Assembly (NCBI RefSeq): GCF_014334095.1
Contig: NZ_CP060495.1
Span: 1,511,001-1,575,000 of the forward strand
Source: Novosphingopyxis iocasae
GTDB lineage: Bacteria > Pseudomonadota > Alphaproteobacteria > Sphingomonadales > Sphingomonadaceae
Length of the DNA: 64,000 nt
Reading direction: 5' to 3'
The notes under the pieces are model-generated. The model made no database searches. It saw nothing but the letters and a program-made list of their open reading frames with translations, and was not told the origin of the DNA. The stretch's first letter is position 1. Each line of letters begins with the position of its first letter. Shown here piece after piece: positions 53,803-63,756 of this stretch. Both the position numbers and the translations under genes were made by a program.

Positions 53803-56800
53803 TGGCCGAGGAAAACGAGATGGAACCCGGAGCGCCCGAAGGCGAACCGGTCGAAGTGACCGAGACCGTCACCGAATATGATGAGCCGCGCGCCCATCGC
53901 GGACGCCGCCGAGCGCTGAAAGCTGCGAAATGGCTCGGCATCATCGTGGCCGCTCTCATCCTGCTGGTGGTGGCCGCTATTTTTGCGCTCAACACCCAGC
54001 CTGGCCGCGATTTTGCGGTGAACAAAATTAACAATCTTGAGCTCGCCTCCGGCCTCGATATCCATGTCGATAAGATCGACGGCTCGCTTTACGGCGATAT
54101 GACGCTGGTCGGCCTGACGCTGCGCGATCCCAAGGGCGTGTTCGCCACTTCACCGCGCGTCCGTGTCGACTGGAGCCCGTTCCATTTCGTCACGCAAAAC
54201 CTGCTCGACATCCACGCGCTGGAATCGCCGCAGGTCCGCCTGCTGCGTCTGCCAGAGCTTATTCCCTCCGAAGACAAAAGCGGCCCGCTGCTGCCGGGCT
54301 TCGACATCACGGTCGACAAGCTCAAGGTCGATGAGTTGATCCTGGAACAACCGATTGCCGGCAAGCGGAGTATCGCCGCGCTCGATGGTAGCGTGAATAT
54401 CCGCAACCAGGTGGCCAAGCTTGCCCTGAACGCGCGGACGCTGCGCAAGGAAGGGCTTGCCGGCGGTGACCGATTGATGGTGAACCTCGACGCTGCGCCT
54501 GAACAGAACAAGCTGGATATCGCGCTCGATCTGAGCGCCCCGGCGGATGGTCTCGTCGCCAGCTATACCAATATCGCGCAGCCGATCACCGCGCAGCTGA
54601 AAGGTGCAGGCGATTGGCAGCGCTGGAATGGGCGTCTGCTTGCCAATCTGGGTGGAGACCGCATCGCGGCGCTGGACCTTGCCGCGCGAAACGGCACCTT
54701 CCGCGTGCGCGGCGATACCAATCCCGGCCTGATCATGACCGGGCCGACCCAGGCCCTGCTCTCCCCCGTCACGCGGATCGATCTGACAACCGCTGTCGAT
54801 AACAGTCGCTACGATCTGAAGGGCACGCTGTCGTCCGAAAATTTTGCGCTTGCCACCACTGGCGTGATCGACCTTGGAAAGAACGCGTTCGACGGCCTCA
54901 AGCTTGATTTCCTGCTGAACAAACCTTCCACGCTGGCGCCCAATCTGAATGGCCGCGGCATTCGCGCCAATCTGGTGCTCGACGGCGATTTCCGGACGCC
55001 CGCCGTCGCCTACAAACTCAATGCCGCCGCGCTTGGCTTCAACGATATCGTGGTTGAGCGCCTCTCTGCCGAAGGCTCGGCAAAGGTGGACTCGAACCGC
55101 ATTCTTGTGCCGGTCAATGCCAGTGCTGCGCGGATCACGGGGCTGAACGCCACGGCGGGTGAACTGCTCACCAATGTACGCCTGAACGGCGACATCGCGA
55201 TTGATGGGCCGCGCATTCTCAGCGACAATCTGCGCATCCGGTCCGATCGTCTGCAGGCCACCGCGCTGATCCTCGCGAACCTGGAGACCGGACTCTACAC
55301 CGGCGCGCTGCAGGGTCAGCTCAACAATTACCGGATCGACAGCGTCGGCATCTTCAACATCAGGACCGATGCCGATCTGAAGGCGAACAATCAGGGCGGC
55401 TTCACGCTGGGCGGCAAGGTCCGCGTGCAATCCACGCAGATCTTCAACCAGAGCGCGCGCGACTTCCTGGGCGGCAACACGCTGGTTTCCACCGATTTCG
55501 CCTTTGGCAGCGACGGCGTGGCGCGGGTACGCAACCTCAATATCGCCTCCCCGTCCTTCCGCCTGACCGGCGGATCGGGCAGCTATTCGCCCGACGGCCA
55601 GATCAGCTTCAGCGGTCAGGGTGTGTCCCGCCAATATGGTCCGCTGGGCCTCCAGCTTACCGGCACGCTCACCAACCCGACGGCCGTGCTGACCGCAGAC
55701 CGCCCAGGTTTCGGTATCGGCCTCGCCAACTTCCGGGCACAGGTGAAGGGTAGCAATGCAGGCTATGCCGTGCTGGCCAAAGGTGACACCGATTACGGCC
55801 CGTTTGACGCAGACCTCAACGTCATCACCGGTAATGCGCTGACAATCGATATTGCCCGGGCAAACTTCGCGGGCATCGCCTTCGACGGGCGGGTGCAGCA
55901 GACCGCCGCGGGTCCGTTCGCGGGACAGCTCAACGCTAATGGATCGGGTATCAACGGCGTTGTACGGCTGGCATCGGTTTCCGGCGTCCAGCAGGCCGTC
56001 ATCAATGCGCGCGCCAACAATGCCCGGCTGCCCGGCCAAAATAATGTGTCGATCGGCAGGGCGATCATCGATGCCACCGTCACGCTTTATGCCCAGCCAT
56101 CGGTGGTCGCCGACGTGCAGTTTGCGAACACCAGTTATGGCGAACTGGATATTAACGCCGCGCGCGCCAAGGTGAACTATCAAGGCGGCAACGGACAGGC
56201 GCAGCTTTATGCCGAAGGGCGCAATGGCGTCCCGTTCCGGATTGGCGCCAATGCGGATCTGCGCCCCGATCTGTGGCGCGTTGCGCTGGACGGGCGCGCC
56301 AACGGCATCGATTTCAAAACGAAGAATCCGGCACGCATCATTCCGGACAAGAGTGGCTATCAGCTGCAGCCCGTCACCGTGCTCCTGTCGAGCGGATCGC
56401 TGCAACTCGCGGGTCAGTATGGCGACGGACTGAAGATCCAGAGCCGCCTCAACGGGGTGGACCTGTCTATTGCCAACACCATCAGCCCCGGCCTGGGTCT
56501 GGGCGGCAAAGCGAACGGCAGCCTTGATTTCAGCCAGCCTTCCGGTGCCAGCTTCCCCAGCGCCGATGCGCGGCTCAGCATCGACAATTTCACGCGCACC
56601 AGCCTGTCCGCGGTTTCCACACCGGTCGACATCAACTTCGTCGGCAAGCTGCTGCCCGATGGAGGCGATGCGCGCGCGGTGCTGCGGCAGGGTTCCACCG
56701 TGATCGGCCGCATGGTGGCCACGCTCAATCCGCTGCCCCCCGGTGCGGGCAGCTGGACCACGCGTCTGTTGGCTGCGCCACTTGGCGGAGGCATCCGCTA

Positions 56801-58079
56801 TAATGGCCCTGCGAGCACGCTGTTCAGCTTCGCCGCGGTGCCGAACCAGACGCTTAAAGGCACGATCGGCCTCGCCGCCGATTTCGCAGGCCGGGTGCAG
56901 AGCCCGCAGCTCAACGGCCTCGTGCGCGCCAACGATCTTACTTATGAGAATGAGGTCTACGGCACGCGCCTCAGCCAGATGAAGCTGGCGGGCAGCTTCA
57001 GCAATGATCGCTTCCAGCTCGATACGCTTCGCGCGGTGGCCGGCAATGGCACCGTCGAAGGATCGGGCTTCGTCAGCCTGAGTTCGGATAAGGGTTTCCC
57101 GCTCGATCTGCAGCTGAACCTGAACGATGCCCGCTTGGCACGCAGCGACAATATCAGTTCGACTGCCACCGGTAATATCCGGATCACCAACCAGCCGGGA
57201 TCGAACGCGAAGATCGCAGGCACCATCCGTCTGCCGCAGACACGGTATCGCATCATCCGCCAGGGCGGCCCTGAAGTGCCCAAGCTGACAGGTGTGCGCC
57301 GCATGCCGCCCACCGGCCGGAAGAAGGTAACCGGTGATCCGGAGCCCGGCGCCGCGCTGCCGACGGTGTTCGACCTGGCTGTCACGATCAAAGCGGACGA
57401 CCAGATCTACATTTCCGGCATGGGGCTGGAGTCCGAATGGGCGACCGACCTGCGGATCACCGGTACTACCGCCAATCCGGTCATTTCAGGTGATGTGTCG
57501 CTTGTTCGCGGCACCTATGGCTTTGCCGGCAACAGCTTCACGCTGACCGAGGGCCTGATCACCTTCAATGGCGGCCAGCTTACCAATCCGACGATCAAGA
57601 TAGCCGCCTCCGCCGATGTCAGCGGTGTCACCGCGATCTTGAACGTCACCGGCCGCGCGCAGAACCCGCAGATTTCCTTCACCTCGACGCCCGCTCTGCC
57701 GCAGGACGAGATTATCAGCCGCATTCTTTTCGGCAGTTCGGTTGCCAATCTCTCGGCCATTCAGGCGGTTCAGCTCGCTTCTTCGCTTAACAGCCTGCGC
57801 GGCAGCGGGGGCGGGTTCAATCCGCTGGGTGAGCTTCAGGCGGCAACCGGCATCGATCGCCTGCGCATCCTTGGCGCGGACAACAATTCAGGCCGCGGTA
57901 CCGCGCTGGCGGCAGGCAAATATCTGACGGACGATGTCTATATCGAGATCATCACTGATGCGCGTGGCTTCACCGCGACGCAGCTGGAAGTGACGCTCAC
58001 CCCCGCCCTCTCGGTGCTGAGCAGCTTCGGCAATTTCGGCCAGTCCAATGTCAACGTGCGCTACAAGAAGGACTATTGA
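53802..58079 (+). CDS. tamB: translocation and assembly module protein TamB (DUF490)
   Basis: A 1425-residue inner-membrane-anchored protein that bridges to TamA and may move lipids or proteins to the outer membrane. An acidic N-terminus and basic HRGRRRALKAAK precede a single helix (about 44-63). A long beta-helical body with many I/V-N/D-G repeats follows, then the TamB domain with IRLPQTRYRIIRQGGPEV, ISGDVSLVRGTYGFAGNSF and LPQDEIISRILFGSSV. The C-terminus ends VNVRYKKDY. Length fits alphaproteobacterial TamB (about 1300-1500). It overlaps the start of the small lipoprotein gene. Confidence 0.96.
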   Translation: MAEENEMEPGAPEGEPVEVTETVTEYDEPRAHRGRRRALKAAKWLGIIVAALILLVVAAIFALNTQPGRDFAVNKINNLELASGLDIHVDKIDGSLYGDMTLVGLTLRDPKGVFATSPRVRVDWSPFHFVTQNLLDIHALESPQVRLLRLPELIPSEDKSGPLLPGFDITVDKLKVDELILEQPIAGKRSIAALDGSVNIRNQVAKLALNARTLRKEGLAGGDRLMVNLDAAPEQNKLDIALDLSAPADGLVASYTNIAQPITAQLKGAGDWQRWNGRLLANLGGDRIAALDLAARNGTFRVRGDTNPGLIMTGPTQALLSPVTRIDLTTAVDNSRYDLKGTLSSENFALATTGVIDLGKNAFDGLKLDFLLNKPSTLAPNLNGRGIRANLVLDGDFRTPAVAYKLNAAALGFNDIVVERLSAEGSAKVDSNRILVPVNASAARITGLNATAGELLTNVRLNGDIAIDGPRILSDNLRIRSDRLQATALILANLETGLYTGALQGQLNNYRIDSVGIFNIRTDADLKANNQGGFTLGGKVRVQSTQIFNQSARDFLGGNTLVSTDFAFGSDGVARVRNLNIASPSFRLTGGSGSYSPDGQISFSGQGVSRQYGPLGLQLTGTLTNPTAVLTADRPGFGIGLANFRAQVKGSNAGYAVLAKGDTDYGPFDADLNVITGNALTIDIARANFAGIAFDGRVQQTAAGPFAGQLNANGSGINGVVRLASVSGVQQAVINARANNARLPGQNNVSIGRAIIDATVTLYAQPSVVADVQFANTSYGELDINAARAKVNYQGGNGQAQLYAEGRNGVPFRIGANADLRPDLWRVALDGRANGIDFKTKNPARIIPDKSGYQLQPVTVLLSSGSLQLAGQYGDGLKIQSRLNGVDLSIANTISPGLGLGGKANGSLDFSQPSGASFPSADARLSIDNFTRTSLSAVSTPVDINFVGKLLPDGGDARAVLRQGSTVIGRMVATLNPLPPGAGSWTTRLLAAPLGGGIRYNGPASTLFSFAAVPNQTLKGTIGLAADFAGRVQSPQLNGLVRANDLTYENEVYGTRLSQMKLAGSFSNDRFQLDTLRAVAGNGTVEGSGFVSLSSDKGFPLDLQLNLNDARLARSDNISSTATGNIRITNQPGSNAKIAGTIRLPQTRYRIIRQGGPEVPKLTGVRRMPPTGRKKVTGDPEPGAALPTVFDLAVTIKADDQIYISGMGLESEWATDLRITGTTANPVISGDVSLVRGTYGFAGNSFTLTEGLITFNGGQLTNPTIKIAASADVSGVTAILNVTGRAQNPQISFTSTPALPQDEIISRILFGSSVANLSAIQAVQLASSLNSLRGSGGGFNPLGELQAATGIDRLRILGADNNSGRGTALAAGKYLTDDVYIEIITDARGFTATQLEVTLTPALSVLSSFGNFGQSNVNVRYKKDY

Positions 58080-58315
58080 TGCGCGCCGCGGCGTCTGGAT
58101 TGCTGCTCTTGGTCCTCCTTGCAGGCTGCAAGGAGAAGGAGCCCGACTTCGATACGCAGTACGATAACACCGCCAAGGAAATCGAAGCGCGCGCCCGGAA
58201 GCTCGACGCGAAAATGAACGAGCAGATGCAGGTGATGGACCGAGAGCTGGAGGTGCGCGGCATGACCACTCCCCCCACCACGCAAACACCGGCTGCGGTC
58301 ACCGAACACAACTAA
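58079..58315 (+). CDS. 78-aa lipoprotein coupled to tamB
   Basis: The gene starts at the last base of the tamB stop codon (TGATG). The product starts MRAAASGLLLLVLLAGC, with the lipobox LAGC (Cys17). A helical stretch with charges in heptad-like spacing (TAKEIEARARKLDAKMNEQMQVMDREL) and a Thr/Pro tail follow. It is too small for an enzyme. Direct coupling to tamB suggests it belongs to the Tam system or the same envelope pathway, which is inferred. I do not recognise a family name. About 110 bases then separate it from a TonB-dependent receptor. Confidence 0.78.
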   Translation: MRAAASGLLLLVLLAGCKEKEPDFDTQYDNTAKEIEARARKLDAKMNEQMQVMDRELEVRGMTTPPTTQTPAAVTEHN

Positions 58316-58361
58316 TCCGTTCGTCGCACCTCGGCGTCGGTTCATCGCGCAGCATTATGGT

Positions 58362-58375
58362 AATGATGTATCATT
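58362..58375. promoter_or_regulatory. 14-bp palindrome, possible Zur-type operator
   Basis: A perfect inverted repeat AATGAT-GT-ATCATT in the 111-base gap before the ZnuD-like receptor gene, 52 bases before its start codon. It keeps the AATG-N6-CATT core seen in many Zur boxes. The regulator is not encoded here; assignment to Zur is an inference from the receptor type. Confidence 0.5.
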
Positions 58376-58426
58376 GCGTAACGGCTGCCGGATCAATCCT
58401 TCCACCCTAAGAACGGTCGATCCTAC

Positions 58427-60568
58427 ATGAAATTCGCTTATTTCCTGCTTGCAGGAACCGTCCTCACGTCTCCGCTTGCCGCCGCCGAAAAGGCGCCCGA
58501 CGTTCCCGCCGCAGCCCCGGACGCCGCCGCGCCGGCTCCTGTCCCTGCCCCGCAGGCCGGTACGACCGCGCAGACGCAAGACGCTTATCATGACGAACCG
58601 TCGACCGAGATCATCGTCACCGCGCCGTTCCAGCGTAACCGACTCGACGTGCTTTCGGGCACCTCGGTCCTTACCGGCACCGAGCTGACGCGCGAGTTGC
58701 GCCCGACTATTGGTGATACGCTGGCAAAGCAGCCGGGCGTTTCGGCCACCTCCTTCGGCCCCAACGCCTCGCGTCCGGTATTGCGCGGCTTCCAGGGAGA
58801 CCGCGTGCGTATCCTGACCGACGGCATCGGCAGCTTCGACGTATCGAACACCAGCGTGGATCATGCCGTCGTTATTAACCCGCTAACCGCGGACCGGATC
58901 GAGGTGCTGCGCGGTCCGTCGGCCCTGCTCTATGGTTCCTCCGCCATCGGCGGCGTCGTTAACGTTATCGATTCGCGCATCCCGCGCCGCGTACCGGAAT
59001 CGCCGCTGCACGCGGAGGGCCTTGCCACCTATGGCAGCGCGGCGGACGAGCGCGCCGTTTCCGGTGCGGTCGACGTGCCCTTCGGCGGCAAATTCGTGGC
59101 CCATGCCGATGCGAGCTACACCAAAACGGGCGATCTGGAGACCGGCGGCTATATTCTGGCCCCCGCCTTGCGCGCCGAGGCTGCGGCTAGCGCCGACCCC
59201 GAAATCCGCGCACTGGCGGACCTCGAAGGCAAGTTGCCCAACAGCGCGGCGGAAACGTCCGATCTGGCTGCCGGCCTTGCCTTTATCGACGAAGGCGGTT
59301 CGATCGGCTTCTCGGTCAACCAGTATGACAGCCTCTACGGCGTTCCGATCCGTTATGCTTTGCAGCCCGGCGAAGATGCCGAAGCCGTGCGTCTGGACGT
59401 CAAGCAGACCCGCGCGGACCTGCGCGCCGAAGTCGATACCGGCGGTGGTTTCCTGCGGCAGATCAAGCTGCGTGCGGGCTTCGCCGATTACGAGCATAGC
59501 GAGATCGAGGATACCGGCGAAGTCGGCACCACCTTCTACAATCAGGGCATCGAGGCGCGTCTGGAGCTTGTCCAGGCCCGTCGCGGCAACTGGGAAGGTG
59601 CCATCGGCGGCCAGATGCTGATCCGCGACTTCAACGTGGTGGGCGAAGAGAAATTCCTGCCGCGCAACCGCACCCAGCAATATGGCATCTTCACGCTGCA
59701 AAGCTTCGATCTCGGCCCGCTACGCGCCGAAGCGGGTGGGCGCTATGAACATAGCATCCTCAACGCTTTCCCCGACACGGACCTCGGCAATCCCTTCATC
59801 GAGCGGCGATTTGACGCATTCTCCGGATCACTCGGTGCGAGCTACGGCCTTTCCGATGCATGGCGCCTGGGCCTAAGCGGCACTTATACGGAACGCGCAC
59901 CGGCTGCCGAGGAGCTATTCCCCAACGGGCCGCACGCCGGCACGCAGGCCTTCGAAATCGGCAACCCGAATTTCGACAAGGAACGCAGCAAGGGGCTGGA
60001 AGCCTCGCTGCGTGGCAAGGGCGACGGCTATAATCTGTCGGTTTCCGGCTTCTACAACTGGTTCGATAACTTCATCTACGATCAGCAGACCGGCGAGCTG
60101 GAGGACGGCCTGCCCGTCTACCAGTTCATGCAGGCCGAGGCGCGCTATTACGGCTTCGAAGTCGATGCGTCCGCGCGTCTCGCGCAGTTCGGCGATTATG
60201 CGATCAATGTCGACGGTATTGCCGATTATGTGCACGCCACCATCGTCGATGTCGGCCCCGCGCCGCGCATTCCTCCGCTCCGCCTCCTCGGCGGCATCGA
60301 AGCGCAGTCTGACCGGCTGACCGGCCGCATCGAGGCTGAGTATAACGCAAAACAGACCCGCGTGGCCCCGATCGAGACGCCGACCGACGATTTCACGCTG
60401 GTCAACGCCTCGCTCGCCTTCCGTCCGTTCGACAGCAACCGCACACAACTCATTGTGTCGGCGAACAACATCTTCGACGTGACGGCCCGCCGTGCGGCGA
60501 GTTTCCTCAAAGACTATGCGCCGCTGGCTGGGCGTGATTTCCGGGTGAGCCTGCGTCTCTCGCTCTGA
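58427..60568 (+). CDS. TonB-dependent outer-membrane receptor, ZnuD-like
   Basis: A 713-residue TonB-dependent receptor. A signal peptide (YFLLAGTVLTSPLAAAE) and an Ala/Pro/Gln-rich linker precede the plug: EIIVTAPFQRNRLDVLSGTS, ASRPVLRGFQGDRVRILTDG, and RIEVLRGPSALLYGSSAIGG followed by VVNVIDSRIPRRVPE. The barrel has SGTYTERAPAAEELFPNGPH and EIGNPNFDKERSKGLEASLR, close to the zinc receptor ZnuD. Few His-rich loops are seen, so the substrate remains open; zinc or a metallophore is likely. It ends with RVSLRLSL. Confidence 0.9.
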   Translation: MKFAYFLLAGTVLTSPLAAAEKAPDVPAAAPDAAAPAPVPAPQAGTTAQTQDAYHDEPSTEIIVTAPFQRNRLDVLSGTSVLTGTELTRELRPTIGDTLAKQPGVSATSFGPNASRPVLRGFQGDRVRILTDGIGSFDVSNTSVDHAVVINPLTADRIEVLRGPSALLYGSSAIGGVVNVIDSRIPRRVPESPLHAEGLATYGSAADERAVSGAVDVPFGGKFVAHADASYTKTGDLETGGYILAPALRAEAAASADPEIRALADLEGKLPNSAAETSDLAAGLAFIDEGGSIGFSVNQYDSLYGVPIRYALQPGEDAEAVRLDVKQTRADLRAEVDTGGGFLRQIKLRAGFADYEHSEIEDTGEVGTTFYNQGIEARLELVQARRGNWEGAIGGQMLIRDFNVVGEEKFLPRNRTQQYGIFTLQSFDLGPLRAEAGGRYEHSILNAFPDTDLGNPFIERRFDAFSGSLGASYGLSDAWRLGLSGTYTERAPAAEELFPNGPHAGTQAFEIGNPNFDKERSKGLEASLRGKGDGYNLSVSGFYNWFDNFIYDQQTGELEDGLPVYQFMQAEARYYGFEVDASARLAQFGDYAINVDGIADYVHATIVDVGPAPRIPPLRLLGGIEAQSDRLTGRIEAEYNAKQTRVAPIETPTDDFTLVNASLAFRPFDSNRTQLIVSANNIFDVTARRAASFLKDYAPLAGRDFRVSLRLSL

Positions 60569-60632
60569 CGCGCGCTGGTTTCCTGCCCGGTTGGGGCTGG
60601 ACGCGGCGGCGCATCTGAATAGAAGCGTCGCC

Positions 60633-61775
60633 ATGACCCAATTCGATCTGACTGAAGAGCAGCGCGCCATCCAGGAGATGGCGCGCAAATTCACCGCCGA
60701 CGAAATTACGCCCCATGCGGGCAAGTGGGACGAAGAGCATATCTTCCCGCGCGAGACGATCGTGAAGGCGGCCGAGCTCGGCTTCGCCTCGATCTACGTC
60801 TCCGAAGAATCGGGCGGCATCGGCCTCGGCCGGCTGGACGCGGCCCTGATTATGGAGGCGATGGCCTATGGCTGCCCTTCCACCAGCGCGTTCATCTCGA
60901 TCCACAATATGGCGAGCTGGATGATCGATGCGTTCGGCAGCCAGACGGTGAAGGACAAATATCTCCCTTCGCTCGTCACGATGGACAAGATCGCCAGCTA
61001 TTGCCTCACCGAGCCCGGCTCCGGTTCGGACGCCGCGGCGTTGAAGACCACGGCACGGCTGGACGGCAATCATTATGTGTTGAACGGCTCCAAGCAGTTC
61101 ATCTCGGGCGGCGGCGAGAACGAGGTTTATGTCTGCATGGTCCGCACCGGCGATGCGGGCCCCAAGGGCATCAGCTGCCTCGTGGTCGAGAAAGACATGG
61201 AAGGCGTCAGCTTCGGCGCGCCGGAAAAGAAACTCGGCTGGCATTCGCAGCCCACCGCGCAGGTGATGTTCGACGATGTCCGCGTGCCGGTGGAAAACCT
61301 CGTCGGCGCAGAGGGCCAAGGCTTTTCGATCGCAATGCAGGGCCTCGACGGCGGCCGCCTGAATATCGGCGCCTGCTCGCTCGGCGGGGCGCAGCGCTGC
61401 CTGGATGAGGCGATCGCCTATACCAAGGATCGCCAGCAGTTCGGAAAGCCCGTCGCAGAATTCCAGAACACCCAGTTCATGCTCGCCGATATGGCGACCG
61501 ATCTGGAAGCCGCGCGTGCGCTGCTTTACCTCGCCGCCGCCAAGGTGACCGAGGGTGCGCCGGACAAGACCCGCTTCGCCGCCATGGCCAAGCGTCTCTC
61601 CACAGACAGCGGCTCGAAGATCGTCAACGACGCGCTGCAGCTGTTCGGTGGCTACGGTTATCTGATGGACTATCCGATCGAGCGTTTTTGGCGCGACCTG
61701 CGCGTGCACTCGATCCTGGAAGGCACCAACCAGATCATGCGGCTGATCGTCTCGCGCGATCTGCTGCGACAGTAA
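60633..61775 (+). CDS. acyl-CoA dehydrogenase (isobutyryl-CoA dehydrogenase-like)
   Basis: An FAD enzyme that removes two hydrogens from short acyl-CoAs. The 380-residue product, from ATG at 60633, shows YCLTEPGSGSDAAALKTTA, NGSKQFISGGGENEVYVCM and LGWHSQPTAQVMFDDVRVP, with the C-terminal catalytic region LFGGYGYLMDYPIERFWRDLR followed by ILEGTNQIMRLIVSR. The catalytic glutamate in EGTNQI is present. The next gene is a hydroxyisobutyryl-CoA hydrolase relative, which favours the valine pathway (isobutyryl-CoA). No other assignment is stronger. Confidence 0.92.
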   Translation: MTQFDLTEEQRAIQEMARKFTADEITPHAGKWDEEHIFPRETIVKAAELGFASIYVSEESGGIGLGRLDAALIMEAMAYGCPSTSAFISIHNMASWMIDAFGSQTVKDKYLPSLVTMDKIASYCLTEPGSGSDAAALKTTARLDGNHYVLNGSKQFISGGGENEVYVCMVRTGDAGPKGISCLVVEKDMEGVSFGAPEKKLGWHSQPTAQVMFDDVRVPVENLVGAEGQGFSIAMQGLDGGRLNIGACSLGGAQRCLDEAIAYTKDRQQFGKPVAEFQNTQFMLADMATDLEAARALLYLAAAKVTEGAPDKTRFAAMAKRLSTDSGSKIVNDALQLFGGYGYLMDYPIERFWRDLRVHSILEGTNQIMRLIVSRDLLRQ

Positions 61776-61819
61776 TCATCTCCGTAAGTTCTAGGGCTCA
61801 CGGCATTTGGAAAAGTGAC

Positions 61820-62869
61820 ATGACCGACCAACTCATCATCCGCACCGAGGGGTTCGCAGGCCGCATCAGCCTGAACCGCCCGGCCGCGATCCATGCGCTC
61901 ACCACCGAAATGTGCTTTGGTATGACCGAGGCCCTCAAGGCTTGGGAACATGACGACGCCGTCCAGGCGATCCTCATTGACCACAGCGAAGGCCGCGGCT
62001 TTTGCGCGGGTGGTGACATCCGCATGCTCGCGGAAAGCGGTGCTAAAGACGGCAAGGATGCACGCGAGTTCTTCTGGAACGAGTATCGCCTGAACCACCA
62101 GCTGTTTACCTATGACAAGCCCGTGGTTGCGTTCATGGACGGCATCACCATGGGCGGCGGCGTGGGTATTTCGCAGCCTGCGCGCTTTCGCGTGGCAACC
62201 GAGAACACCCGTTTCGCCATGCCTGAAACCGGCATCGGCCTTTTCCCGGACGTGGGCGGCGGCTGGTATCTGCCGCGCCTGGAAGGCCGCGTCGGCCAAT
62301 TTCTCGCGCTCACCGGCGCGCGCATCGATGGCGCGGAATGCCTCGCGCTCGGCCTCGCCACCCATTATCTGCCTGCCGAAAAGCTGGAAGAAGCCAAGGA
62401 GCGCATTGCCGAGCGGCCGGGCCGCATCGCCGGAATTCTTGGCGATCTTTCGGTCACCGCGCCGGACGCGCGCATCACTGCGAACATCGACAAGATCAAT
62501 CGCCTGTTCGCCAGCGATCGCTATGAAGATATCCTCGAGGCGCTGGAAAAAGACGACAGCGATTGGGCGCAGAAGGAACGCGATACACTCGGCACCAAGA
62601 GCCCCCAGACTTGTAAGGTAGCGCTGCGCCAGCTGAAGGAAGGCGCCGAGATGCCCGACTTCGCCAGCCAGATGAAACAGGAATATGCCATCGGTGCGCA
62701 TGTCGTCGGGCGGCACGATTTTCTGGAAGGCGTGCGCGCGCTGATCATCGACAAAGACAATCACCCGAAATGGGATCCGCCAACGCCCGAAGGCGTCACC
62801 GATGCTATCATCGACGAGATTTTCGCGCCCATGCCTGCGGGCGAGGAATGGCACCCGCTGGAAGACTGA
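61820..62869 (+). CDS. 3-hydroxyisobutyryl-CoA hydrolase-like (crotonase family)
   Basis: A 349-residue crotonase superfamily protein of the HIBCH branch, about 90 residues longer than plain enoyl-CoA hydratases. Markers are [77 protein letters not shown] (in pieces) and GLATHYLP. The C-terminal extension holds [15 protein letters not shown], the HIBCH signature. It hydrolyses 3-hydroxyisobutyryl-CoA in valine breakdown. The start ATG is 45 bases after the dehydrogenase. Confidence 0.9.
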   Translation: MTDQLIIRTEGFAGRISLNRPAAIHALTTEMCFGMTEALKAWEHDDAVQAILIDHSEGRGFCAGGDIRMLAESGAKDGKDAREFFWNEYRLNHQLFTYDKPVVAFMDGITMGGGVGISQPARFRVATENTRFAMPETGIGLFPDVGGGWYLPRLEGRVGQFLALTGARIDGAECLALGLATHYLPAEKLEEAKERIAERPGRIAGILGDLSVTAPDARITANIDKINRLFASDRYEDILEALEKDDSDWAQKERDTLGTKSPQTCKVALRQLKEGAEMPDFASQMKQEYAIGAHVVGRHDFLEGVRALIIDKDNHPKWDPPTPEGVTDAIIDEIFAPMPAGEEWHPLED

Positions 62870-62883
62870 TCCGGAGAAACCCG

Positions 62884-63666
62884 ATGACCTACGAAACCAT
62901 CACGACCGAAACCCGCGATGCGGTAACGTTGATCACGCTCAACCGCCCCAAGGCGCTGAATGCGCTCAACACGCAGGTGCTGGAGGAGCTGATCGACGCT
63001 TTCTCCGCCTATCAGTCGGACGACAGCCAGCGCTGCGCGGTGCTGACGGGGTCGGGCGAAAAGGCCTTTGCCGCCGGTGCGGATATCAAGGAAATGGCCG
63101 ACAAGCCGAGCGCAGAATTCTACTCGCAGGACTTCTTCGCCAAGTGGACCAGCCACATTGTGAAGGCGGTGCGCAAGCCCTGGATCGCTGCGGTAAACGG
63201 GTTCGCGCTCGGCGGCGGGTGCGAGCTTGCCATGATGGCGGATTTCATTCTGGCGAGCGACAGCGCGAAATTCGGCCAGCCCGAAATCAAGCTGGGTGTT
63301 GCGCCCGGCATGGGCGGATCGCAGCGCCTTACCCGTGCGGTCGGCAAGTCGAAGGCGATGGAAATGTGCCTGACGGGCCGCATGATGGACGCCGAAGAGG
63401 CCGAGCGCGCCGGCCTTGTCGCCCGCGTGATCCCCGCCGCTGACCTGATGGACGAGGCGATGAAAAGCGCTGCGACGATCGCCGCCATGCCCCCGCTCGC
63501 CGCGATGGTGAACAAGGAGATGGTGAACGCGGCCTATGAAACCACGCTCGACCAGGGCCTGCTGCACGAACGCCGCCTGTTCCAGATCCTCACCGCCACC
63601 GAAGACAAGGTGGAAGGGATGAAGGCGTTCATCGAGAAGCGCGACGGAAACTGGAAGGGCCGGTAA
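62884..63666 (+). CDS. enoyl-CoA hydratase
   Basis: A 260-residue short-chain hydratase. From ATG at 62884 the start is [20 protein letters not shown]. The oxyanion-hole loop [13 protein letters not shown] and active-site [16 protein letters not shown] (first catalytic Glu) plus [20 protein letters not shown] (second Glu) are all intact. Length fits the short-chain hydratase (crotonase) that works on 2-butenoyl-, methacrylyl- or similar CoAs. Together with the two preceding genes it would give the dehydrogenation, hydration and hydrolysis steps of valine breakdown. It is followed by a palindrome. Confidence 0.93.
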   Translation: MTYETITTETRDAVTLITLNRPKALNALNTQVLEELIDAFSAYQSDDSQRCAVLTGSGEKAFAAGADIKEMADKPSAEFYSQDFFAKWTSHIVKAVRKPWIAAVNGFALGGGCELAMMADFILASDSAKFGQPEIKLGVAPGMGGSQRLTRAVGKSKAMEMCLTGRMMDAEEAERAGLVARVIPAADLMDEAMKSAATIAAMPPLAAMVNKEMVNAAYETTLDQGLLHERRLFQILTATEDKVEGMKAFIEKRDGNWKGR

Positions 63667-63679
63667 GCCTACAGACCAC

Positions 63680-63755
63680 CGTCACTGCGAGGCACCCGAA
63701 GGGCAACGAACCAATCTAGAGTGGCTGCAACGCCGCAACCGCCCTGGATTGGTTC
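63680..63755. repeat. palindromic repeat, probable bidirectional terminator
   Basis: Arms GAACCAATCTAG (63708-63719) and CTGGATTGGTTC (63744-63755) pair with one mismatch. The left flank has a CGTCACTGCGAGG-type segment (63680-63692), a sequence style known from dispersed repeats in many proteobacteria. It lies between the convergent enoyl-CoA hydratase and MarR genes. Confidence 0.7.
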
Positions 63756-63756
63756 T

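Noticed and set aside
54150-56405. 751-residue open frame on the minus strand
   Set aside because: Antisense shadow of tamB; no recognisable domain and biased composition.
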